Assembly: GCF_002211765.1 (NCBI RefSeq)
Contig: NZ_CP022133.1
Location: forward strand, 1,550,001 to 1,614,000
DNA length: 64,000 bases
From: Idiomarina piscisalsi
Lineage (GTDB): Bacteria; Pseudomonadota; Gammaproteobacteria; Enterobacterales; Alteromonadaceae
Reading direction: 5' to 3'
The first letter of the stretch is position 1. Every line of letters begins with the position of its first letter. A model generated the notes under the pieces. That model was not told the DNA's origin, ran no database searches, and saw nothing but the letters and a program-made list of their open reading frames with translations. Position numbers and translations under genes: made by a program. Below are positions 36,978 through 45,828 of the stretch, in pieces.

Positions 36978-37397
36978 ATGAACAATAAAATTACCTACAG
37001 TATTGGTGAACTGGCAAAGCAATTTGACATTACCACTCGTAGCATCCGCTTCTACGAGGACGAAGGCCTGCTTTCACCAAAGCGACAGGGCCAACAGCGC
37101 ATCTATACCAATAAAGACAGAGTCCGTTTAAAACTCATTTTGCGGGGCAAACGTTTAGGCTTTTCCTTGGCCGAAACGCGTCGCCTGTTTGAGCTTTACG
37201 ACGCAGATAACAGTAGCGCTGCACAACTACAAAAGGTACTTGAGCTTATTAGTGAGAAAAAAGTCTCACTCAAACAACAAATGGAAGACATTAATGTATT
37301 GCTGACGGAACTCAGCGGTCTGGAACAACGGTGCCAGGACGAACTTGAAGTTATTCAGCAGTCAACATCCAAAGTTCACTCTCAGGAGTCGTTATGA
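36978..37397 (+). CDS. liuR: MerR family regulator LiuR
   Basis: Regulator of leucine/isovalerate utilisation. 139 residues: MerR winged HTH '[69 protein letters not shown]' at 6-75, then a coiled-coil dimerisation helix to about 125, and no metal-binding Cys cluster, as expected for LiuR. Its stop overlaps the ATG of liuA (ATGA). The palindrome upstream suggests autoregulation. Confidence 0.9.
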   Translation: MNNKITYSIGELAKQFDITTRSIRFYEDEGLLSPKRQGQQRIYTNKDRVRLKLILRGKRLGFSLAETRRLFELYDADNSSAAQLQKVLELISEKKVSLKQQMEDINVLLTELSGLEQRCQDELEVIQQSTSKVHSQESL

Positions 37398-38563
37398 TTA
37401 GTCAATACACCACTTTTAATTTTGGCCTCGGCGAAACCGCTGACATGATCCGTGAGCAAGTTAATGCCTTTGCTCGTGATGAAATTGCGCCGCGCGCAGC
37501 TGACATCGACGAGAAAAATGAGTTTCCAAGCGATTTATGGCGTAAGCTTGGCGACATGGGTCTGCTCGGCTTAACCGTTGCTGAAGAATACGGTGGTTCG
37601 GGTATGGGCTACCTAGAGCACGTTATTGCTATGGAAGAAATTAGCCGAGCTTCAGCGTCAGTCGGTCTGAGTTACGGTGCACATTCAAACCTTTGCGTGA
37701 ACCAAATTCACCGTAACGGTAACGAAGAGCAAAAGAAAAAGTACTTACCTAAGTTATGTACTGGTGAACATGTTGGCGCCCTAGCAATGAGTGAACCTAA
37801 CGCAGGGTCGGATGTTGTCAGCATGAAACTACGCGCAGAGAAAAAAGGCGACAAGTACATTCTGAATGGCAACAAAATGTGGATCACTAACGGTCCGGAT
37901 GCCGATGTTTTCGTCATTTACGCAAAAACGGAACCTGAGAAAAACTCTCGAGGTATTACTGCGTTTATCGTTGAAAAAGACACCCCTGGGTTCAGCCAGG
38001 CGCAAAAGCTCGACAAACTGGGTATGCGCGGTTCAAATACCTGTGAACTGGTATTCGAAAATGCTGAAGTTCCTGAAGATAACATTTTGGGTGAATTGAA
38101 CGAAGGTGTCGCTGTACTCATGAGTGGTCTGGACTACGAGCGCGCGGTTCTGGCAGCGGGGCCATTAGGCATTATGCAAGCATGCTTAGACGCTTGCGTC
38201 CCTTATATTCACGACCGTAAACAGTTCGGCAAAGAAATTGGCGAGTTCCAATTAGTCCAGGGTAAAGTTGCTGATATGTACACTCGTACTAATGCGGCTC
38301 GAGCTTACGTTTATGCGGTAGCTCAGTCGTGCGACCGCGGTGAAACCACTCGCAAAGACGCAGCTGGCGCTATTTTATACGCTGCTGAATTAGCCACTCA
38401 ATTGGCGCTAGACGCCATTCAATTATTAGGCGGTAACGGCTACATTAATGAGTATCCAACGGGTCGCTTGTTACGTGACGCAAAACTGTACGAAATAGGC
38501 GCGGGCACGTCAGAAATTCGCCGCATGCTGATAGGTCGCGAAATCTTCAGCGAATCCAAATAA
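37394..38563 (+). CDS. liuA: Isovaleryl-CoA dehydrogenase
   Basis: First acyl-CoA step of leucine breakdown: isovaleryl-CoA to 3-methylcrotonyl-CoA, electrons to ETF. 389 residues. The IVD-specific catalytic Glu is in '[18 protein letters not shown]' near 247-264, matching the E254 region of human IVD; '[42 protein letters not shown]' near 130-170 is the FAD region, and the end is '[20 protein letters not shown]' with Gly replacing the Glu of other family members. That swap is diagnostic for isovaleryl-CoA dehydrogenase. Confidence 0.95.
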   Translation: MISQYTTFNFGLGETADMIREQVNAFARDEIAPRAADIDEKNEFPSDLWRKLGDMGLLGLTVAEEYGGSGMGYLEHVIAMEEISRASASVGLSYGAHSNLCVNQIHRNGNEEQKKKYLPKLCTGEHVGALAMSEPNAGSDVVSMKLRAEKKGDKYILNGNKMWITNGPDADVFVIYAKTEPEKNSRGITAFIVEKDTPGFSQAQKLDKLGMRGSNTCELVFENAEVPEDNILGELNEGVAVLMSGLDYERAVLAAGPLGIMQACLDACVPYIHDRKQFGKEIGEFQLVQGKVADMYTRTNAARAYVYAVAQSCDRGETTRKDAAGAILYAAELATQLALDAIQLLGGNGYINEYPTGRLLRDAKLYEIGAGTSEIRRMLIGREIFSESK

Positions 38564-38577
38564 CGGGAGGCTGCGCT

Positions 38578-40185
38578 GTGGCAATTTTATCGAGTAAAGT
38601 AAACACTCGTGATGAGCAGTACACTGCAAATTACGAGTCGATGCAGGCTGTGGTTGACGACTTGCAAGAAAAAGCAGCACAAATACACCAAGGTGGCGGT
38701 CCTAAGTATCAGGAGCGCCACTTATCTCGCGGTAAATTACTGCCTCGTGACCGTATTAATAAATTATTGGACGCTGGCTCGCCATTTTTAGAAGTGGGTC
38801 AGTTTGCGGCATGGGACTGCTACGAGGACTACGTACCTTCTGCAGGTGTCGTTGCTGGTATCGGTCAGGTCGAAGGCACCGAGTGCATGATCATCGCCAA
38901 CGATGCCACCGTGAAAGGCGGCACCTACTACCCCCTGACCGTTAAAAAACATTTGCGTGCTCAGGAAATTGCCGAGCGTTGTCACTTACCTTGTATCTAT
39001 TTAGTCGACTCTGGCGGCGCTAACCTGCCCCGCCAAGACGAAGTCTTTCCGGACAAAGAACATTTTGGCCGCATTTTCTTTAATCAAGCGAATATGTCGG
39101 CCAAAGGCATTCCGCAAATTGCGGTGGTTATGGGTCTTTGTACTGCTGGCGGTGCGTACGTACCCGCGATGGCGGATGAAAGCGTTATTGTTAAAGAGCA
39201 AGGCACGATATTCCTGGCAGGTCCACCTTTGGTTAAAGCTGCAACGGGTGAAGAAGTTTCCGCCGAAGAGCTTGGTGGCGCCGACGTGCACACTCGCATT
39301 TCCGGTGTTGCCGACCATTTTGCCCATAACGATGAACACGCATTAGCGTTAGCTCGCCGTTCGGTAGCACGTCTTAACCGTAGTGAACCAACTCAATTGG
39401 ATCGCCAACCGGCGAAGCCGCCACGTTACGATGCCAAGGAACTGTACGGTATTGTTGGTACTGACCTGCGCAAGCCTTATGACGTTCACGAAGTCATTGC
39501 GCGCATTGTTGATGATTCTGACTTTGATGAATTTAAAGCCAACTACGGTAATACGCTGGTGACGGGTTTTGCCCGCATTGACGGCTACCCCGTTGGTATT
39601 GTCGCGAATAACGGCATTTTGTTTTCCGAGTCGGCACAAAAAGGTGCCCACTTCATTGAGCTTTGTGCCCAACGAAAAATTCCACTGGTGTTCCTACAAA
39701 ACATTACCGGCTTTATGGTCGGTAAAAAGTACGAAGCCGAAGGCATTGCCAAACACGGCGCGAAAATGGTTATGGCCGTTTCCTGTGCGAAAGTGCCTAA
39801 GTTTACCGTTTTAATTGGTGGTAGCTATGGCGCCGGTAACTACGGCATGTGTGGTCGCGCTTATGATCCAACCATGATGTTCATGTGGCCAAATGCCCGT
39901 ATCTCGGTCATGGGTGGTGAGCAAGCTGCAGGCGTTATGGCGCAGGTCACCAAAGATAATTTAGCCCGTAAAGGCGAAAGCCTGAGTGAAGAAAAAGAAC
40001 AAGCGCTGAAAAAGCCGATTGTTGAGCAGTACGAGAAACAAGGTCACCCGTACTATGCGTCTGCCCGATTATGGGACGATGGCATTATTGACCCGGCACA
40101 AACACGCGAAGTTCTGGCACTAAGCCTTGCCGCTTCATTAAATGCACCGATTGAAGACAGCCGTTTCGGCGTCTTCCGCATGTAA
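38578..40185 (+). CDS. liuB: Methylcrotonyl-CoA carboxylase carboxyltransferase subunit (beta)
   Basis: Transfers CO2 from carboxybiotin to 3-methylcrotonyl-CoA. 535 residues of the carboxyltransferase family. MCC-beta features: '[29 protein letters not shown]' near 48-76, '[38 protein letters not shown]' near 214-251, '[47 protein letters not shown]' near 336-382. Starts with GTG at 38578, GGGAGG upstream. Works with LiuD. Confidence 0.96.
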   Translation: MAILSSKVNTRDEQYTANYESMQAVVDDLQEKAAQIHQGGGPKYQERHLSRGKLLPRDRINKLLDAGSPFLEVGQFAAWDCYEDYVPSAGVVAGIGQVEGTECMIIANDATVKGGTYYPLTVKKHLRAQEIAERCHLPCIYLVDSGGANLPRQDEVFPDKEHFGRIFFNQANMSAKGIPQIAVVMGLCTAGGAYVPAMADESVIVKEQGTIFLAGPPLVKAATGEEVSAEELGGADVHTRISGVADHFAHNDEHALALARRSVARLNRSEPTQLDRQPAKPPRYDAKELYGIVGTDLRKPYDVHEVIARIVDDSDFDEFKANYGNTLVTGFARIDGYPVGIVANNGILFSESAQKGAHFIELCAQRKIPLVFLQNITGFMVGKKYEAEGIAKHGAKMVMAVSCAKVPKFTVLIGGSYGAGNYGMCGRAYDPTMMFMWPNARISVMGGEQAAGVMAQVTKDNLARKGESLSEEKEQALKKPIVEQYEKQGHPYYASARLWDDGIIDPAQTREVLALSLAASLNAPIEDSRFGVFRM

Positions 40186-40201
40186 TCGGAGGTTATTTAT
40201 T

Positions 40202-40987
40202 ATGGCAAAATACACCAACCTTGATATCAACGATAAGGGTGTTGCGACGCTGACATTAAATCGTCCCGAGGTTCATAACGCCTTTGACGACGTCATGATT
40301 TCAGAATTGCTTCAGGCGTTAAAAGACGTCGAAGAGAGTGAACAGGCTCGCGTTCTGGTACTACGCTCTGCAGGCAAAAACTTTTCTGCCGGCGCAGACT
40401 TAAACTGGATGCGCTCTATGGCGGATAAAAACTATCAAGAAAACGTTGAAGACGCCGGTGAGCTTGGTTTATTAATGGAGCGTTTAGATTTGCTTAGCAA
40501 ACCAAGTATTGCGTTGGTTCAAGGCGCCGCCTTTGGCGGTGCCGTCGGTTTAGCCGCTTGTTGTGACATGGTACTAGCGCAACCACGCAGCAGCTTTTGC
40601 TTAAGTGAAGTAAAAATTGGACTCATACCAGCAGTTATTAGTCCCTATGTTGTCCGCACTATTGGTGAAAGACAGTCTCGTCGTTACATGCTCACCGCAG
40701 AACGTTTTTTCGCTGACGAAGCACAGAAACTCGGCTTAGTGAGTGACGTTGTCGACGACTTTGAAGAACCACTAAATAATTTACTCGATGCGCTGTTAGA
40801 TAACAGTCCTCAAGCCGTAACGGCCTGTAAGGAACTAATTCGCAACGTTGGTTCGCGCCCTATTAATAAAGACGTACGCGAACATACGATAAAAGCCATT
40901 GCGGAAATTCGCGTATCGGATGAAGGTCAGGAAGGCTTAAGTTCGTTTTTAGAAAAACGCCCTGCTGCCTGGCTCAATAAGAATTAA
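40202..40987 (+). CDS. liuC: Methylglutaconyl-CoA hydratase
   Basis: Crotonase-family enzyme that hydrates 3-methylglutaconyl-CoA to HMG-CoA. 261 residues; 'LRSAGKNFSAGADLNWMRSMA' near 58-78 and 'LVQGAAFGGAVGLAACCDMVLAQPRSSFCLSEVKIGLIPAVISPYV' near 104-149 carry the oxyanion and catalytic Glu positions. The frame is open from 40142 inside liuB, but the ATG at 40202 has GGAGG before it and gives the family start MAKYTNLDIND. Confidence 0.93.
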   Translation: MAKYTNLDINDKGVATLTLNRPEVHNAFDDVMISELLQALKDVEESEQARVLVLRSAGKNFSAGADLNWMRSMADKNYQENVEDAGELGLLMERLDLLSKPSIALVQGAAFGGAVGLAACCDMVLAQPRSSFCLSEVKIGLIPAVISPYVVRTIGERQSRRYMLTAERFFADEAQKLGLVSDVVDDFEEPLNNLLDALLDNSPQAVTACKELIRNVGSRPINKDVREHTIKAIAEIRVSDEGQEGLSSFLEKRPAAWLNKN

Positions 40988-41001
40988 AAACAGGTCCCAT
41001 T

Positions 41002-42972
41002 ATGATCAACACATTACTGATTGCGAACCGTGGTGAAATCGCTTGCCGTATTATTTCAACGGCAAAAAAAATGGGCATTCGAACAGTTGCCGTTTATTCT
41101 GATGCCGATCGTAACGCCCGCCACGTTAAGTTAGCTGACAATGCCGTTCACATTGGTCCTGCCGCTAGCACAGAAAGTTACCTGCGCAGCGACAAAATTA
41201 TTGCCGCAGCCAAACAAACCGGTGCCGAAGCTATACACCCCGGATATGGTTTTTTATCAGAAAACGAAGATTTTGCCGACGCCTGTCAGGCCAATGACAT
41301 CATCTTTGTTGGGCCTCCGGTTGCTTCTATCGCCGCAATGGGCTCGAAAAGTGCCGCCAAAGCGATAATGCAGGACGCCGGAGTGCCCTTAGTTCCGGGG
41401 TATCATGGTAGCGAGCAAGACACTGACACCCTCAAAGCAGAAGCCGAAAAAGTTGGTTTTCCATTGCTTCTGAAAGCCGCATACGGTGGCGGTGGTAAAG
41501 GCATGCGTGTCGTCGAAAACATGGGTGAGTTTGACGAAGCCTTGAATTCAGCCAAGCGCGAGGCCAAGTCCTCTTTCGGTAACGACAAAGTGCTGTTGGA
41601 ACGCTTTATTCGTAACCCTCGTCACGTAGAAATTCAGGTATTTACCGACGAACATGGCAATGCTGTCTATTTGGCCGAGCGTGACTGTTCAGTCCAACGC
41701 CGCCATCAAAAAGTACTGGAAGAAGCCCCTGCTCCGGCGCTCACGGAGAAAACCCGAAAGGACATGGGTGAAGCCGCTATTCGAGCGGCTCAAGCCATTG
41801 ATTATGTTGGTGCTGGTACGGTTGAGTTCCTGTTTGATCAAAGCGGTGAATTCTACTTTATGGAAATGAATACTCGTTTGCAGGTAGAGCACCCGGTGAC
41901 GGAAATGATCACTGGACAGGACTTAGTTGAATGGCAATTACTGGTTGCTTCAGGTCAACCATTACCGCTTGCTCAAAATGATATTCAGGTTAACGGTCAT
42001 GCGTTCGAAGCGCGTATTTATGCAGAAGATCCAGACAACGACTTCTTACCCTGCACCGGCACCATCAATCATTTACGCACACCAGCTGAAGTAAACGGCG
42101 TACGAATTGATACCGGCATAGAAGAAGGCGACGAAATTTCAGCTTTCTACGATCCCATGATCGCCAAGCTCATTGTCTGGGATACCGACCGAAGTCGCGC
42201 CCTGCTTCGTCTGCAGAAAGCATTGCGTGAATACCGGTTAACTGGCCTGACAACCAATGTCGACTTTTTGCATCGTTTGGCATCGCACCCAGAGTTTGTG
42301 AATACCAATTTAACCACCGAGTTCATTCAACAACACCAAAACGACTTAGCACCTGACAGCTCAGTGAACTATCAGCAAATTGCGACGGAAGCGGCGCTGT
42401 TCGATATTATTCAACGCCAACAGCAGCGTGGCAGCTCTCCATGGCAAAGCGGTAATGCCTTTAGAATGAACTCAGCAGCGACGCACAGCATCCCGCTCCA
42501 ATTCAATGATGACAATTACACCATTTCACTGACAGAAGTTGGAAATGGTGAGTTTACCCAGCGTATCAGTGAAGAAAAGATTCATTGGCAGGCTAGCCTA
42601 ACCGATGACAAGCTGACACTGACCGCAGGTGATATGCGTTACTCTCGTTATGTCAGCGCAGATGACCAACAAATTACCGTCTTTACCGACAATGGTCCTG
42701 TCACTTTCCATCGCCACCGCGTAGCTGATACCCTCTCTGATGATGCAGCGCACGGCGGACACGTTGCGCCTATGAACGGCACGATTATGGAGGTGCTGGT
42801 GACGAAAGGTGACACCGTCGAAAAAGATCAGCCGCTTGTCATTATGGAAGCCATGAAAATGGAGTACACCATACGCGCTGGCCATGACGGCGAAATCACC
42901 GATATTTTCTTTGCCGCTGGCGACCTTGTCAGCGACGGCGATGAACTCATTGCGGTTAGCGAAACGGAGTAA
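41002..42972 (+). CDS. liuD: Methylcrotonyl-CoA carboxylase biotin-containing subunit (alpha)
   Basis: Carboxylates biotin with ATP and bicarbonate for 3-methylcrotonyl-CoA carboxylation. 656 residues: biotin carboxylase domain (residues 1-450; 'LLIANRGEIACRI', ATP-grasp loop 'LLKAAYGGGGKGMRVV', 'ERDCSVQRRHQKVLEEAPAP', 'FYFMEMNTRLQVEHPVTE'), a MCC-type BT domain, and a C-terminal biotinyl domain with the lysine in 'VIMEAMKMEYT' near 615. LiuB-LiuC-LiuD order with 14-16 bp spacing. Confidence 0.97.
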   Translation: MINTLLIANRGEIACRIISTAKKMGIRTVAVYSDADRNARHVKLADNAVHIGPAASTESYLRSDKIIAAAKQTGAEAIHPGYGFLSENEDFADACQANDIIFVGPPVASIAAMGSKSAAKAIMQDAGVPLVPGYHGSEQDTDTLKAEAEKVGFPLLLKAAYGGGGKGMRVVENMGEFDEALNSAKREAKSSFGNDKVLLERFIRNPRHVEIQVFTDEHGNAVYLAERDCSVQRRHQKVLEEAPAPALTEKTRKDMGEAAIRAAQAIDYVGAGTVEFLFDQSGEFYFMEMNTRLQVEHPVTEMITGQDLVEWQLLVASGQPLPLAQNDIQVNGHAFEARIYAEDPDNDFLPCTGTINHLRTPAEVNGVRIDTGIEEGDEISAFYDPMIAKLIVWDTDRSRALLRLQKALREYRLTGLTTNVDFLHRLASHPEFVNTNLTTEFIQQHQNDLAPDSSVNYQQIATEAALFDIIQRQQQRGSSPWQSGNAFRMNSAATHSIPLQFNDDNYTISLTEVGNGEFTQRISEEKIHWQASLTDDKLTLTAGDMRYSRYVSADDQQITVFTDNGPVTFHRHRVADTLSDDAAHGGHVAPMNGTIMEVLVTKGDTVEKDQPLVIMEAMKMEYTIRAGHDGEITDIFFAAGDLVSDGDELIAVSETE

Positions 42973-42974
42973 CT

Positions 42975-43880
42975 ATGGCTATTGCAGAACAGATTAAAAT
43001 TGTTGAAGTAGGCCCGCGTGACGGTTTGCAGAACGAAACAACTGTGTCTGTTGAAGCTAAGGTCGCTCTTATCGAGGCTTTAGCTGATGCTGGCGTATCT
43101 TACATTGAGAGCGCCAGCTTCGTCAGCCCGAAATGGGTGCCGCAAATGGCTGACAGCACTGCTGTTATGGAAAAGGTGAATCGCCGTTCAGATGTTACTT
43201 ACGCCGGACTCACGCCGAATTTGAAAGGCTTTGAAGCGGCAGTTGCTGCCAATATGGACGAAGTTGCCGTGTTTGGAGCCGCCTCGGAAGCCTTTACACA
43301 AAAAAACATAAACTGCAGTATTGATGAGTCACTGGAGCGATTCGAGCCAGTGATTGCCGCCGCAAAAGAGAAAAACATACCCGTTCGGGGTTATGTTTCT
43401 TGCGTACTGGGCTGTCCCTACCAAGGTGAAGTGCCACTGGAAAATGTCGTTAAAGTCGCCAAAGCGCTTTATGAAATGGGCTGTTATGAAGTGTCTTTAG
43501 GTGACACTATCGGTATCGGCACACCACTTAAAGCTCAGGAAATGTTGGCAGCGGTTGCAGACCAAGTTCCGATGGAGAAGCTTGCCTTACATTTCCACAA
43601 TACCTATGGACAAGCATTGGCCAATATCATGGCGTGCCTACCGTTAGGTGTTGCAACCATTGACTCTGCCGTTGCTGGTCTTGGTGGCTGCCCTTACGCC
43701 AAAGGCGCAAGCGGTAATGTGGCTACCGAGGACGTGGTTTACATGCTGAATGGTATGGGTATAAAAACCGGCATCAATTTAAATAGGCTTATAGCTGCAG
43801 GCGCCGGTATTTGTAAACAGCTCAACCACGGACCTCGCTCGCAAGTCGCTATTGCAGAATTAGCAAAACAAGGGGAATAA
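42975..43880 (+). CDS. liuE: Hydroxymethylglutaryl-CoA lyase
   Basis: Cleaves HMG-CoA to acetyl-CoA and acetoacetate. 301 residues of the HMGL-like TIM barrel: 'VEVGPRDGLQNET' near 9-21 with catalytic Arg and metal Asp, 'GLTPNLKGFEAA', the active-site Cys loop 'GLGGCPYAKGASGNVATEDVVYML' near 235-258, and 'YVSCVLGCPYQGEV' near 140-153. Starts 2 bp after liuD. Confidence 0.96.
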   Translation: MAIAEQIKIVEVGPRDGLQNETTVSVEAKVALIEALADAGVSYIESASFVSPKWVPQMADSTAVMEKVNRRSDVTYAGLTPNLKGFEAAVAANMDEVAVFGAASEAFTQKNINCSIDESLERFEPVIAAAKEKNIPVRGYVSCVLGCPYQGEVPLENVVKVAKALYEMGCYEVSLGDTIGIGTPLKAQEMLAAVADQVPMEKLALHFHNTYGQALANIMACLPLGVATIDSAVAGLGGCPYAKGASGNVATEDVVYMLNGMGIKTGINLNRLIAAGAGICKQLNHGPRSQVAIAELAKQGE

Positions 43881-43881
43881 A

Positions 43882-45825
43882 ATGACTTCAGAAGCATTAT
43901 GGCAACCGTCAGCGGATACCATTGCCGATGCCCGCATGACTGATTTCCTGCAGCAAGTTAATACGGCAAAAGGTCTCGCTTTGGCCAATTATCACGACCT
44001 TTACCAATGGTCGGTTGATAATGACGAAAGCTTCTGGTCAATGATATGGGACTACTTTGATGTCATTGGAGAAAAAGGCGCCACCGTTGTCACCGATAAA
44101 GATAAAATGCCTGGCGCACGATGGTTTCCTGATGCAAAGCTGAACTTTGCAGAAAACTTGTTGCGACATAAAGATAATAAAATTGCGTTAATTTTCCGAG
44201 GTGAAAATGGCGCTCGACAGCAACTGACTTACGCCGAGCTATATAGCCGTGTTGCTGCCTTTGCCGCCGGGCTTCGTCAACAAGGTATCACCACTGGCGA
44301 CCGCGTTGCGGCTATGATGCCGAACTGCATCGAAACCATTATTGGTATGCTGGCTACCACCAGCTTGGGCGCAATTTGGTCATCGTGCTCACCTGACTTC
44401 GGCGTGCAGGGTGTATTGGATCGGTTTGGTCAAATTGAGCCAAAGGTGCTAATTACCGTAGATGGTTACTTCTACAACGGCAAAAACCTCAATATAAAAG
44501 ACAAGACGGCCGATATCGTTGAAAAAATCCCGAGCATTGAAAGAACCGTCATTGTTAACTTCAGTGACCAACAAGAAACGTTAAGCGGCGATAACGTCGT
44601 TTCATGGGACGAATTTTCCGACAGTAGCGCCACTCAAATTGAGTTTATCGAGCGCGACTTTAACGACCCGCTTTATATCATGTTCTCATCCGGTACAACC
44701 GGCGTTCCCAAATGCATCGTCCACGGCACGGGAGGAACATTACTACAACACCTGAAAGAACACGGTTTACACACTGATCTCGACACCGAAGACAACCTCT
44801 TCTATTTCACCACCTGCGGTTGGATGATGTGGAACTGGCTCGTCAGCGGCTTAGCGGTTGGTGCAACCCTGACCTTATTTGATGGCTCGCCGTTTGCACC
44901 AGAGCCGGAGTTCCTATGGGATGTAGCCGACGAAGAAGACATTACTGTTTTTGGAACCAGTGCTAAGTATCTTGCCGCACTTGAAAAAGCGGGTGTAAAA
45001 CCCAGAGAAAGCCACCAACTGGAAAAACTAAGAAGCATACTGACAACAGGCTCCGTATTGCCACCTGAAAGTTTTGATTATGTGTACCGGGACATTAAAA
45101 AAGATCTCTGCTTGTCTTCTATTTCAGGGGGCACTGATATCATTTCATGCTTTGCACTGGGCTGCCCTATTCTGCCCGTTTACCGTGGCGAACTTCAGTG
45201 TCGTGGTCTCGGCCTGGCAGTGAATATCTATGACGATAATGGCAAGCCCATACGCGGTGAAAAAGGCGAGTTGGTTTGTGAAAAATCATTCCCTTGCATG
45301 CCTGTAGGCTTTTGGGGCGATGACAACGGGGAGCGTTACTTTAACGCCTACTTTGCTCGCTTTGATAACACTTGGGCACATGGCGATTTCGCTGAGTTAA
45401 CTGAACATAACGGTATTATTATCCACGGCCGTTCAGATGCCGTTCTTAATCCTGGCGGCGTTCGTATCGGCACCGCCGAGATTTATCGACAGGTGGAAAA
45501 AGTTGACGAGGTACTTGAAAGTATTGCGGTTGGACAACAATACGACGGCGATGAACGTGTGGTTCTTTTTGTTAAATTACGCGAAGGTATTGAGCTTAAC
45601 GATGACCTCAAGCAAACTATTGCAAAGACCATAAGGGCAAACGCAACGCCACGTCATGTACCAGCCGTAATTTTGCAGGTTGACGACATACCCCGTACTA
45701 TAAGCGGTAAGATTGTCGAGTTGGCTGTGCGCAATGTGATTCATGGCGAGCCCGTTAAAAATACAGACGCATTAGCGAACCCTGAAGCACTCGAACACTT
45801 CAGGGACAGAGAGGAGCTACGCTAA
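43882..45825 (+). CDS. Acetoacetyl-CoA synthetase (acetoacetate-CoA ligase)
   Basis: Activates acetoacetate from HMG-CoA lyase to acetoacetyl-CoA, which the divergently encoded thiolase can split. 647 residues of the ANL superfamily: P-loop-like 'YIMFSSGTTGVPKCIVHG' near 265-282, 'FYFTTCGWMMWNWLVSG' near 307-323, A5/A7-type motifs 'SGGTDIISCFALGCP' and 'YFARFDNTWAHGDFAELTEHNGIIIHGRSDAVLNPGGVRIGTAEIYR', and C-terminal Lys in 'IPRTISGKIVELAVRN'. Starts 1 bp after liuE; strong coupling. Confidence 0.94.
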   Translation: MTSEALWQPSADTIADARMTDFLQQVNTAKGLALANYHDLYQWSVDNDESFWSMIWDYFDVIGEKGATVVTDKDKMPGARWFPDAKLNFAENLLRHKDNKIALIFRGENGARQQLTYAELYSRVAAFAAGLRQQGITTGDRVAAMMPNCIETIIGMLATTSLGAIWSSCSPDFGVQGVLDRFGQIEPKVLITVDGYFYNGKNLNIKDKTADIVEKIPSIERTVIVNFSDQQETLSGDNVVSWDEFSDSSATQIEFIERDFNDPLYIMFSSGTTGVPKCIVHGTGGTLLQHLKEHGLHTDLDTEDNLFYFTTCGWMMWNWLVSGLAVGATLTLFDGSPFAPEPEFLWDVADEEDITVFGTSAKYLAALEKAGVKPRESHQLEKLRSILTTGSVLPPESFDYVYRDIKKDLCLSSISGGTDIISCFALGCPILPVYRGELQCRGLGLAVNIYDDNGKPIRGEKGELVCEKSFPCMPVGFWGDDNGERYFNAYFARFDNTWAHGDFAELTEHNGIIIHGRSDAVLNPGGVRIGTAEIYRQVEKVDEVLESIAVGQQYDGDERVVLFVKLREGIELNDDLKQTIAKTIRANATPRHVPAVILQVDDIPRTISGKIVELAVRNVIHGEPVKNTDALANPEALEHFRDREELR

Positions 45826-45828
45826 GTA